Shown one piece after another: positions 1-5,822 of a stretch of 11,184 nt of DNA (position 1 is its first letter; the number at the start of each line of letters is the position of its first letter). The notes under the pieces were generated by a model. It worked only from the letters and a program-made list of their open reading frames with translations. It ran no database searches and was not told the DNA's origin. The DNA is from Candidatus Woesearchaeota archaeon (lineage in GTDB: Archaea; Nanobdellota; Nanobdellia; Woesearchaeales; UBA525): positions 1 through 11,184 of the forward strand of contig JAAOYD010000043.1 of the NCBI GenBank assembly GCA_018221165.1, written 5' to 3'. Made by a program: the position numbers and the translations under genes.

Positions 1-327
1 AAGCGCCTCCTGGAGAGCAGCAAGGACCTGCTGCACATGCTCCGAGGGTATCATCACCTTCTCGAGATTAGGGATGAGAAACGCGAGGTTGCTGAGAAGC
101 TCCGGTTCCAGATGAAGGACTTGGCACGTCTTGGCGAAGACTTGGATCGTCTTATGCCACAAGAATCTCTGAAAGAAGTGGAGAACTTCCTGCCACCGAA
201 GAAGAAAGGTGCGAAGACGAAGAAGATGGCGAACAAGAAGATTATGAAAGGCGCTCCAAAGCAAGGCGAGAGTGACCGTCTTGAGAACGCATTGGCCAAC
301 ATCGAAGACAGGCTCAGTAAGCTGTAA
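1..327 (+). CDS. C-terminal part of a coiled-coil protein of unknown function (5' end outside window)
   Basis: The reading frame is open from the first base of the window and stops with TAA at 325-327, so only the last 108 residues are present. The visible part is strongly charged and helical. Heptad-like leucines run through the first 55 residues (LLHMLRGYHHLLEIRDEKRE and what follows), as expected for a coiled coil. A lysine-rich linker (PPKKKGAKTKKMANKK) comes next, then a short second helix ending DRLSKL. There are no cysteines, signal peptide or membrane segment in the visible part, so it is probably cytoplasmic. The lysine-rich linker could contact nucleic acid, but nothing proves that. 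I do not recognise the family. Although an internal ATG exists at 37, the open frame continues upstream of it, so I treat the gene as truncated by the window edge. Confidence 0.75.
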   Translation, partial: KRLLESSKDLLHMLRGYHHLLEIRDEKREVAEKLRFQMKDLARLGEDLDRLMPQESLKEVENFLPPKKKGAKTKKMANKKIMKGAPKQGESDRLENALANIEDRLSKL

Positions 328-328
328 G

Positions 329-337
329 TTTTTTAAA
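329..337 (+). promoter_or_regulatory. Candidate box A (TATA) for the tRNA-Leu transcript
   Basis: TTTTTTAAA lies just after the stop of the upstream gene. Its centre is about 27 bases ahead of base 360 and about 38 ahead of the tRNA-like fragment at 371. If used, transcription would start near 360 and the primary transcript would carry the tRNA-like fragment as a leader before the intact tRNA. I see no comparable box A at the correct distance from base 403. Confidence 0.4.
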
Positions 338-370
338 CTCCTCTCTGGTTCTCAACAATACTTCGTCCTT

Positions 371-397
371 GCAGGAGTAGCGAAGTGGTCAAACGCC
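371..397 (+). pseudogene. tRNA-like 5' half (acceptor strand plus D arm) directly upstream of tRNA-Leu
   Basis: GCAGGAG (7 bases), TA, then a D-arm-like hairpin GCG / AAGTGGTCAAA / CGC look like positions 1-26 of a class II archaeal tRNA of Leu type, including the GTGGTCAA D-loop signature. No anticodon arm or matching 3' acceptor strand follows. After five bases (TTTAT in 398-402) an intact tRNA-Leu begins. Pairing GCAGGAG with the only 3' strand available (CCTCCGC at 479-485) leaves two A-C clashes, so this is not the real 5' end of that tRNA. It is best explained as a remnant of a tandem tRNA copy or a recombination scar. Confidence 0.5.
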
Positions 398-402
398 TTT
401 AT

Positions 403-486
403 GCGGAGGTCGGATAGTCTGGTCAATTCCGTCGGACTCAAAATCCGATCCTTAGTGGTTCGTGGGTTCAAATCCCTCCCTCCGCA
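403..486 (+). tRNA. tRNA-Leu, anticodon CAA
   Basis: The cloverleaf folds fully. The acceptor stem GCGGAGG (403-409) pairs with CCTCCGC (479-485) in seven pairs, and the discriminator is A486. The D stem is GGA/TCC (412-414, 428-430), with the AGTCTGGTCAA-type loop of class II tRNAs. The anticodon stem TCGGA (432-436) pairs with TCCGA (444-448) around loop CTCAAAA, giving anticodon CAA at 439-441, which reads UUG. A long variable region (449-461) with a CC/GG mini-stem marks class II. The T arm is GTGGG, TTCAAAT, CCCTC, with one T-T mismatch. CCA is not encoded, as is usual in many archaea. There is no intron at the usual position after base 37 of the tRNA. Confidence 0.93.
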
Positions 487-517
487 TTATATTCTCCATT
501 ACATATTATTTATAAAG

Positions 518-551
518 AAAACCGGCAGGCTTATAAAGGAATGGCGGTTTT
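518..551 (+). promoter_or_regulatory. RNase J promoter: box A inside a symmetric inverted repeat
   Basis: The box A CTTATAAAG (530-538) sits exactly in the middle of a perfect 7-base inverted repeat, AAAACCG (518-524) and CGGTTTT (545-551). Counting inner bases the arms match at 8 of 9 positions (518-526 with 543-551). The repeat centre is at 534.5 and the TATA centre at 534. Transcription would start near 560, just before the structured leader. A second weaker TATA-like run, TTTATAAAG, lies at 509-517. A dimeric regulator bound over the arms would block TBP, so autoregulation or repression is a reasonable inference. Confidence 0.55.
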
Positions 552-559
552 TGAGCAAC

Positions 560-662
560 AACAGACGGCAAAAAGCCGTTAAGAGAGAACCCAAAGGGGT
601 AAAGCCTGGGAGGCCTGGGCAGTGTTTCAAGCACCGTAAACCGTTATCGGATTCTCTCGGAG
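560..662 (+). promoter_or_regulatory. Structured 5' leader of RNase J mRNA, with Shine-Dalgarno at its end
   Basis: From the inferred start near 560 to the coding start at 671 the sequence can fold heavily. A hairpin GACGGC (564-569) with GCCGTT (575-580) has an AAAAA loop. A 7-pair long-range helix, GAGAGAA (583-589) with TTCTCTC (652-658), encloses small hairpins CCC/GGG (590-592, 596-598), GCC/GGC (604-606, 612-614), GTGT/GCAC (622-625, 631-634) and CCG/CGG (641-643, 648-650). The closing helix ends directly against the GGAG ribosome binding site (659-662), 8 bases before ATG. I do not recognise a known riboswitch or RNA family. It could be a cis-regulatory leader or a separate small RNA. 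Confidence 0.5.
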
Positions 663-670
663 TTTAGAAA

Positions 671-2104
671 ATGAATAGAAATACAAATAAGAACCAAAGT
701 AGAAATAAGAATAGACGACGGGGACATCGCCCGTTCAAGAAACAAATACAAGAACTACGTGAAAAGGCTGTTGAAAACAGCAACGCCAAGCTAGAAATTA
801 TCCCCTTGGGCGGTTTCAGCGAGATTGGCCGTAATTCAGTTGCCATTCGCGCTGATGATGAAGTTATCATTCTCGATCTTGGATTAATGATGGACAAGTA
901 TATTGAATATACTGACAGCGACGACCTTGTGGAAATCAGCGGAAGGAAACTCATCGAAATCGGTGCCGCTCCTGACGTGAACATCCTGGGCAAGCTGAAG
1001 AAGCAGGTAAAAGCCATTCTTCTCACCCACGCTCATCTTGACCACATCGGTTCGGTGCCCTACATCGCGAACAAGTTCGATTGCGACATTCATAGCGCAC
1101 CGTTCACCATTGAGTTGGTGCGTCGCATGTATGAGGATGAGAAGCGCATGCCCCGAGGAAAACTCGTGGCGCACGACGTGAATTCTCGCTTCAAGATCGG
1201 CACGAAGTTTGAGGTGGAGTTCATCTTCATCACTCACAGCGCTCCGCAGACTGTGATGGCACTCATCCATACACCGTATGGGAAGATATTGTATGCGAAC
1301 GACTTCAAGTTCGACAACAACCCAACCATGGGTCAGAAGCCGAACTATGAACGCTTGCGCGAACTGAAAGGACAGATTGATTATCTCATCGTAGATACCT
1401 TGTACGCTGACCAGCCCATCAAGACACCTTCTGAAAAGATTGCCGAAGAGATGCTGAAAGATGTGTTGCTCGGGACGCAGAGTAGAGATGCGACAATTAT
1501 CGTTTCGACATTCTCGAGTCACATCGCTCGTATACGCGCGATCATAAACGTGGCGAAGATGATGAAACGCACGCCAGTCCTGCTCGGTCGTTCCTTGTTC
1601 AAGTACACTGACGCGGCGGAAGCTGTTGGTCTCGCTGACTTCTCTGACGCTGAGCGCGTTCCCTACGGGAGTAAGGTGCGCAGCTATCTGAAGAAGCTGA
1701 AGAATCCTGAGAAGTATTTGCTTATTGCCACTGGTCACCAAGGTGAACCAAAGGCTATCTTGTCACGCATCGTGGACCAGAACTTGCTCAAGCTAACAGA
1801 CAACGACATGGTCATCTTCTCGAGCAAGACCATTCCTGTACCTGTTTCAATAGCGAACAGGGAGAAATTGGATGCTAAGTTGCGTGCGAAGCATGTGCGT
1901 ATCTTCGATAACATCCACGTCTCAGGACATGGAGCTCGCGAAGACCACCGTGACTTCTTGAACATGCTGAAGCCGAAGCACATCATTCCAACCCACGGCA
2001 ACATGAAGCAGCTCAACGCTTTCAGGGAGCTAGCGGAAGAAGTCGGCTACAAGCAGAACCAGATCCGCATCATCAAAGTTGGTGAGCGGGTCAAGGTAGC
2101 GTAA
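671..2104 (+). CDS. rnj: Ribonuclease J, archaeal type (beta-CASP metallo-beta-lactamase RNase)
   Basis: This is a 477-residue protein of the RNase J family, which degrades and trims RNA in the cytoplasm; archaeal members act mainly as 5'-to-3' exonucleases. The metallo-beta-lactamase core shows the zinc motif HAHLDH (residues 120-125), a third ligand His189 in THSAPQT, and Asp211 in ANDFKFD. Beta-CASP motifs follow: VSTFSSH (278-284), ATGHQGEP (353-360), and VSGHGAREDH (417-426). The terminal THG is at 441-443 (His442). All catalytic positions I can check are intact. A basic, low-complexity N-terminal tail (residues 1-24, rich in N, R, K) precedes the core and could bind RNA. The start at 671 is supported by GGAG at 659-662. 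The gene has its own promoter and structured leader. A pyrimidine-rich tract follows the stop. Confidence 0.93.
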   Translation: MNRNTNKNQSRNKNRRRGHRPFKKQIQELREKAVENSNAKLEIIPLGGFSEIGRNSVAIRADDEVIILDLGLMMDKYIEYTDSDDLVEISGRKLIEIGAAPDVNILGKLKKQVKAILLTHAHLDHIGSVPYIANKFDCDIHSAPFTIELVRRMYEDEKRMPRGKLVAHDVNSRFKIGTKFEVEFIFITHSAPQTVMALIHTPYGKILYANDFKFDNNPTMGQKPNYERLRELKGQIDYLIVDTLYADQPIKTPSEKIAEEMLKDVLLGTQSRDATIIVSTFSSHIARIRAIINVAKMMKRTPVLLGRSLFKYTDAAEAVGLADFSDAERVPYGSKVRSYLKKLKNPEKYLLIATGHQGEPKAILSRIVDQNLLKLTDNDMVIFSSKTIPVPVSIANREKLDAKLRAKHVRIFDNIHVSGHGAREDHRDFLNMLKPKHIIPTHGNMKQLNAFRELAEEVGYKQNQIRIIKVGERVKVA

Positions 2105-2105
2105 A

Positions 2106-2114
2106 CTTTATTAA
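2106..2114 (+). promoter_or_regulatory. Candidate box A for the 86-residue gene
   Basis: CTTTATTAA lies just past the RNase J stop, its centre about 32 bases before the ATG at 2142. Initiation would fall near 2136-2140, leaving almost no leader, which fits the absence of a Shine-Dalgarno site. It overlaps the transcript end of RNase J. Confidence 0.4.
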
Positions 2115-2131
2115 CCCTTTTTCTTCTTTCT
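2115..2131 (+). terminator. T-rich transcription terminator after RNase J
   Basis: A pyrimidine tract, CCCTTTTTCTTCTTTCT, starts 11 bases after the stop codon. Archaeal polymerase ends transcription at runs of T without needing a hairpin, and there is no stem-loop here. Confidence 0.5.
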
Positions 2132-2141
2132 TCATTCTAGC

Positions 2142-2402
2142 ATGACGCTAGGACCCCAATATGAGGTTTATGTTCTGGGGACTGGGTTTTTTACGGATAG
2201 GATGGGTGGCAGCTACGCGTCTCCAGATGCGCTTGCACAAGCCATTGGCGACCATGCACGCCTTGTCCTTAATGTCCGTGGAATTCCGGATGTCAAGAAC
2301 CTGCCAGGAGAAGTCTTGAAAGAAGGGTATATTCGTCTGCCTCTTCATCGCGGCGACTTCTGCAGGCTCGCAGAACACTTAGGCCTAAAAATGGATGAAT
2401 AG
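2142..2402 (+). CDS. Small conserved-looking protein of unknown function (86 aa)
   Basis: This is an 86-residue soluble protein with no signal peptide or membrane segment. The middle reads as alternating strand and helix: YEVYVLGTGFF (8-18), a helix in DALAQAIGDHARL, then LVLNVRGIPDV, LPGEVLKEGYIRLPL and HRGDF. The LVLNVRG and YIRLPLHRG pattern resembles the core strands of rhodanese or dual-specificity phosphatase folds. However, I see no Cys-x5-Arg signature, so no enzyme activity is claimed. There is one cysteine (in DFCRLAEH). The ATG at 2142 has no ribosome binding site and sits where a leaderless transcript from the box A at 2106-2114 would start. It lies between RNase J and PCNA, in the same direction as both. 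Confidence 0.7.
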   Translation: MTLGPQYEVYVLGTGFFTDRMGGSYASPDALAQAIGDHARLVLNVRGIPDVKNLPGEVLKEGYIRLPLHRGDFCRLAEHLGLKMDE

Positions 2403-2447
2403 TTCGGAGGTAAGAGCCTTCGCTGTAGGCGGAGCCATTCTCAAAAC

Positions 2448-2457
2448 CTTTAAATAA
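2448..2457 (+). promoter_or_regulatory. Box A of the PCNA gene
   Basis: CTTTAAATAA is centred about 27 bases before the AGTAAGGG region at 2477, the likely transcript start. A purine-rich AAGGGGG (2485-2491), 8 bases ahead of the ATG at 2500, could act as ribosome binding site. The 97 bases between the two genes hold nothing else I can support. Confidence 0.6.
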
Positions 2458-2499
2458 CCCCCTCTCATCCGCTCTAGTAAGGGTAAGGGGGCACATTCC

Positions 2500-3237
2500 A
2501 TGAAACTCACGCTTGCAGATACAAAATTTCTCAAGGAGAGCGTCAGCATCATCGCTGATCTCGTCACTGAAGTCAGATTCCAGGTCACAAAGAACGGCCT
2601 CGAGCTCGTCGCCATGGATCCTGCAAACGTGGCCATGGTCGTGTACAAACTGCTCAGCAGTGGCTTCGTCGATTACGACGTGAAGAACGAGTGCACGCTC
2701 GCCATGAACCTCAACGACCTCAAGCAGGTCCTGCGCAGAGTCAAACCAAGCGATACAATCACTCTGGAAAATCCTGAAGCGAAGCTCAAGGTGACGCTCA
2801 AGGGTAAGTCAAAGCGTGAATTCCTCCTGCCACTCATCGATGTGGAAGAGAAGGAACAAAAAGTTCCCAGTCTCGAGTTCAAAGCGACGGTCAAGACCGA
2901 TGCTAGCGTCATCAATGACGCCATTGAAGATGTGGACATCATCGGCGAATCCGTCGCGTTCTTCGCTGACAGCAAGTCCTTCAAGATTAGTTCATCCAGC
3001 GACCTGAGCCAGGCTGAAGTGGAAATCCTCCCGGACGACACAACAACCATTGACGCGAAGGAAGAGACCCGTTCTAAGTATTCTATCGAGTACCTGAAGA
3101 AGATGATTCAGGGTGCGAAGCTCGCGGACAAGGCCACCATTGAGTTCAGCAAGGACTACCCGTTGAAGCTCGACTACACGGTGAAGGACAAGATGCAGCT
3201 CATGTTCATCTTGGCTCCAAGGGTCGATAATGATTAA
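2500..3237 (+). CDS. pcn: DNA polymerase sliding clamp, archaeal PCNA
   Basis: The protein has 245 residues, the usual PCNA length. PCNA forms a trimeric ring around DNA that holds replicative polymerase, Fen1, ligase and other partners by their PIP motifs. Family marks include the N-terminal AMDPANVAMVVYKL, where most members have MDP-x-x-V-A, and the LAMNLNDLKQVLRRV helix of the first domain. The interdomain region EKEQKVPSLEFKATV follows, then the C-terminal KYSIEYLKKMIQGAKLAD and the terminal strand set around DYPLKLDYTVKDKMQLMFIL. The usual acidic C-terminus is short (RVDND). The gene has its own promoter. Its TAA stop overlaps the stop of the convergent dihydroorotase gene: bases 3234-3237 (TTAA) serve both. 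Confidence 0.95.
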   Translation: MKLTLADTKFLKESVSIIADLVTEVRFQVTKNGLELVAMDPANVAMVVYKLLSSGFVDYDVKNECTLAMNLNDLKQVLRRVKPSDTITLENPEAKLKVTLKGKSKREFLLPLIDVEEKEQKVPSLEFKATVKTDASVINDAIEDVDIIGESVAFFADSKSFKISSSSDLSQAEVEILPDDTTTIDAKEETRSKYSIEYLKKMIQGAKLADKATIEFSKDYPLKLDYTVKDKMQLMFILAPRVDND

Positions 3238-4592
3238 GCTGCTCGTTCCGCCTGATACTCAACCTTCCCCTTGACGATAGTGGCAGCTACCCTTCCTGGG
3301 AAGCGCACACCCTCATAAGGAGACCAACCGCACTTGCTTTGGATATCTTCACGTCGCAAGGTTGTCGGCCGGTCCATCTCGAGGACGGTGAAATTTGCCT
3401 TATAACCTTCTCTGAATTCACCGTACCCCCGCTCTTCGTATTCAGAGAATTGATTGGCAAACATTCCAGGGTTCATCGCACAAACGCGAGCAATATCTGT
3501 TGGTTTGAATTTATGCCGTGCCATGAGCCAGGTTGCCATGAGTCCATACGTGTCTAATTGGGGTGTCCCAGAAGTACCATTTTGCAGACTGATTTTGCGA
3601 CAGCGTTCAGGGTCACGTGCAAGAAGATTATCATATCCTTCCTGTCCATTAGTTCCGAAAGCGGCAAAGTTCTTGAACTTCTCGTCGAGCGTGTGCGGCG
3701 CGTGGTCTGTTGCCATGTAGTGAAAGAAACCGTCGCGCAAAGCTTCGATGACCTCAAGACGGTCTTCTCTGCTCTGGAGCGCGGGGTTAGCTTGGACGAA
3801 GGGCCAGAGTTCCGGCCGTTCTTCAAGCATTTCAGCATCGTAGAACATGTAGAGCGGTGATACCTCAACCGTAGTTGTAAAACCTCTGTCTTTGTGGTCA
3901 GCAATCATATCGAGACTGCGCCCTCCAAGCGGCCAGTGACAGAGTTTCGCATCGATGTCAAAGCGTTCGACGAAGTCGAGTACATATCCAAGAGCTCGTT
4001 CGATGCATTCGCGTGGGCGCCTGGCTGCATGATTACCTCTGAACTGCATGATCTTAAGAATGTCATTGTCTTCGACATGGAAACTCACGTTTTGCCCTTC
4101 GTATTTCTTGAGGGCTTTGCCGAGGGATTCTGCATCCTTGAAGAAAAGGTCGCCGACTGAGGGGCCGGTAAAGGCCTTGTAGGGAACGTTGACGGAGAGT
4201 GGTTTTGTTCGTGTGCCAACACCGACATAATGAGTGAAACTAATAGGGAGGTCACTCACCCGTCTTCGATGCCAAGCAAGTTTTGCTTTGCTGGTAAGTG
4301 CTTCTGGTGTGTTCGGCATGACTGCAACATGCGTCACACCACCATGGAGCGCTGCTTGTGAGAGTGTCGCGTACGTTTCTTTGTAGTTCTGCTTACCGCC
4401 AGCATCTTCGCGTGCGTGGACGTGGAGGTCAATGAACCCTGGGAAGATTATGTGGCTGTCGGGAAAGACGATGTCCGGCTTGTCTATTGTGGCATGTCTC
4501 TTGACGCCGCGGATGATTCCCTCGTGAGGATCGAACTGTACGAAACCGTTGAACTCCTCTTTATGGTCTGCGAATCTCCCTTGTATGAACAT
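3234..4592 (-). CDS. pyrC: Dihydroorotase (divergent amidohydrolase)
   Basis: At 452 residues this is a cyclic amidohydrolase. Dihydroorotase closes carbamoyl aspartate to dihydroorotate, the third step of pyrimidine synthesis. The metal site is visible: DLHVHARED (55-63, ligands His57 and His59), Lys139 in YKAFTG as the likely carboxylated bridging lysine, His172 in FHVEDN, His219 in LCHWP, and catalytic Asp296 in ATDHAPHT. MPNT (92-95) and WSPYEG (423-428) are further dihydroorotase marks. Some motif surroundings are unusual: HWP where HVS is common, and FGTNGQEGYDN where a G-x-x-G-x-E loop is common. A related amidohydrolase role is therefore possible, but the adjoining dihydroorotate dehydrogenase argues strongly for pyrC. 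It starts with ATG 4 bases after the pyrD stop, so it is cotranscribed. Confidence 0.88.
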   Translation of the reverse strand: MFIQGRFADHKEEFNGFVQFDPHEGIIRGVKRHATIDKPDIVFPDSHIIFPGFIDLHVHAREDAGGKQNYKETYATLSQAALHGGVTHVAVMPNTPEALTSKAKLAWHRRRVSDLPISFTHYVGVGTRTKPLSVNVPYKAFTGPSVGDLFFKDAESLGKALKKYEGQNVSFHVEDNDILKIMQFRGNHAARRPRECIERALGYVLDFVERFDIDAKLCHWPLGGRSLDMIADHKDRGFTTTVEVSPLYMFYDAEMLEERPELWPFVQANPALQSREDRLEVIEALRDGFFHYMATDHAPHTLDEKFKNFAAFGTNGQEGYDNLLARDPERCRKISLQNGTSGTPQLDTYGLMATWLMARHKFKPTDIARVCAMNPGMFANQFSEYEERGYGEFREGYKANFTVLEMDRPTTLRREDIQSKCGWSPYEGVRFPGRVAATIVKGKVEYQAERAA

Positions 4593-4596
4593 CCTT

Positions 4597-5703
4597 TCAC
4601 CCCACCATTGATCTGTAGACTTCTTTTGTTGGTAACTGCGTCATTGCGGTCATGAGTCCGGTGTACCATTCACTAAGCGGTGCAATTCCTGCACTCCATT
4701 CCATATCTACTCTGTCTTCGATGCCACCGACATGAACGAGCTGAAGATGCGAACCTTGTCGCATTATCTCATAGGCGAGGGTATCTGCTTTATGGAATGC
4801 GTGCGTCTTGATGACACGACCGCTCACTCCTCCTTGATGCGTTTGTGTGTAGTAGTCAAAGAGTTTCTTCTCAGAGGGGTCGATTCCTTTGGCAAGCTCT
4901 GCATAGTTCTTCTGTGTATTAATCGCAACGATACCGTCGACACCAGCTTGAGTGAGAATGTCAACTGTGTGTGCAGGGTCACCGATATCACCAAGCTTGA
5001 CAAGGACTGGAGTGTAGGTGCGGCCTCTTTGCGCAATGGAAACTGCCATTTGCAGTCTGCGAAGGAGGTCTGCATCACTTCCGTGTTCGTGCGACACATT
5101 TGGACAGCTTTCATTGATTTCGAAGAAGTCAACATAAGCGCGAGCTTGTTCAATGCAGCGGAGAAGGCTTTCGTCCTTTCTGATTCCTTCAAGAGCTGGA
5201 TGACCCATAACACTCATACCTATGGGAAAATTCTTTGGATTGTATTTCTTTCTGAAGGCGTAGATGTTAGCGATGGCAGCACCCACACCTTTACTCGGTA
5301 AGCCAAGACTGTTAATAGCAGAGCCACTATGCGGCAACGGCACCCACGGATTAACATCGCGTCCAAAAGCGTGAATGAGGTTCCCTGGATGTGGTTGATC
5401 TAGGACTGTGCCAACTACAGCAAAACCAGCTCCCATCATGTAGTTGAACGCAAGCAGCTCGCCCTCTTTGTCCTGGCCCGCTGCGTTACCGAGACGGTTT
5501 CTGAAGACAAGACTATTTTTGAAGAGCTCGACTGGTTCTCCAGTCTCAATCATGATCTTCGGTCCCATATATTTCTCAAGCGCGATTGCTATCGGTCGAG
5601 CGAACGAGTAGAGTTTGGTGAATGTTTCTGGACTTACGCTTCCTACGGAAAGCCTTGGCCTGATTTTGCCGTCTATATGTGAAAGGATTGTCACTGCAAC
5701 CAC
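4597..5703 (-). CDS. pyrD: Dihydroorotate dehydrogenase
   Basis: This is a 368-residue FMN-dependent TIM-barrel enzyme that oxidises dihydroorotate to orotate, the step after dihydroorotase. Motifs in order: LGNAAGQDKEG (71-81, substrate and FMN region), INSLGLPSKG (130-139), NESCPN (197-202) with Cys200 at the catalytic base position, VKLGD (235-239), INT (261-263), GGVSG (291-295) and HVGGIED (324-330) for phosphate binding. EWYTGL (345-350) matches the Q-x-YTGL motif. Cysteine as catalytic base is typical of class 1 enzymes, whereas class 2 uses serine, although the long N-terminus is more class 2-like. No membrane segment is evident. The start is GTG at 5703: an in-frame TGA lies about 15 codons upstream and no ATG lies between. 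GTG at 5694 is an alternative. It heads the pyrD-pyrC operon. Confidence 0.92.
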   Translation of the reverse strand: MVAVTILSHIDGKIRPRLSVGSVSPETFTKLYSFARPIAIALEKYMGPKIMIETGEPVELFKNSLVFRNRLGNAAGQDKEGELLAFNYMMGAGFAVVGTVLDQPHPGNLIHAFGRDVNPWVPLPHSGSAINSLGLPSKGVGAAIANIYAFRKKYNPKNFPIGMSVMGHPALEGIRKDESLLRCIEQARAYVDFFEINESCPNVSHEHGSDADLLRRLQMAVSIAQRGRTYTPVLVKLGDIGDPAHTVDILTQAGVDGIVAINTQKNYAELAKGIDPSEKKLFDYYTQTHQGGVSGRVIKTHAFHKADTLAYEIMRQGSHLQLVHVGGIEDRVDMEWSAGIAPLSEWYTGLMTAMTQLPTKEVYRSMVG

Positions 5704-5720
5704 CCCTGAATGAAGAAATT

Positions 5721-5753
5721 CGTCTCAAGCATAAAAATGTTCCGTCTCGAGCA
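5721..5753. promoter_or_regulatory. Paired 11-base direct repeat in the divergent pyrD / rubrerythrin promoter region
   Basis: CGTCTCAAGCA (5721-5731) and CGTCTCGAGCA (5743-5753) match at 10 of 11 bases. Their starts are 22 bases apart, about two helical turns. The copies bracket the minus-strand TATA of pyrD (5731-5739), and the second copy ends just before the rubrerythrin TATA (5759-5768). This is the arrangement expected for an operator bound on one face of the helix. The regulator is unknown. Confidence 0.5.
5731..5739 (-). promoter_or_regulatory. Box A of the pyrD-pyrC operon
   Basis: On the minus strand the sequence reads CATTTTTAT, with its centre about 32 bases ahead of the GTG start at 5703. 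The leader would be only a few bases long. A weak CAGGGG lies 3 bases before the GTG. Confidence 0.5.
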
Positions 5754-5758
5754 ATCAG

Positions 5759-5768
5759 CTTATAAAAA
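5759..5768 (+). promoter_or_regulatory. Box A of the rubrerythrin gene
   Basis: CTTATAAAAA is a good archaeal TATA element. Transcription would begin near 5788-5792. A strong Shine-Dalgarno AAGGTGA (5812-5818) then precedes the ATG at 5823 by 4 bases. Confidence 0.65.
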
Positions 5769-5822
5769 CAGGTGGATTCACATACAACGTTCATATGCCA
5801 ATACGATAACTAAGGTGAAACT

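Noticed and set aside
371..486. Reading 371-486 as a single tRNA with an insertion in the D arm
   Set aside because: The acceptor strand GCAGGAG pairs badly with CCTCCGC (two A-C clashes and a G-T), while GCGGAGG at 403 pairs perfectly and has its own complete D arm.
560..662. 5S, RNase P, SRP RNA or a known riboswitch in the RNase J leader
   Set aside because: None of the conserved signatures of these RNAs that I know is present, and the region is too short for RNase P or SRP RNA.
272..667. A 131-codon plus-strand frame covering the tRNA and leader region
   Set aside because: It runs straight through the tRNA-Leu gene and the TATA and structured leader, and its translation has no coherent domain. 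It is open by chance.
884..1741. A 285-codon frame on the minus strand inside RNase J
   Set aside because: It lies wholly opposite the clearly conserved RNase J frame and has no recognisable motif. It is a shadow frame of a codon-biased gene.
2403..2447. Possible hairpin between the 86-residue gene and the PCNA promoter (GCC / GGC around 2416-2430)
   Set aside because: Only three base pairs with a nine-base loop and no T-run after it, so neither a terminator nor a regulatory stem is supported.
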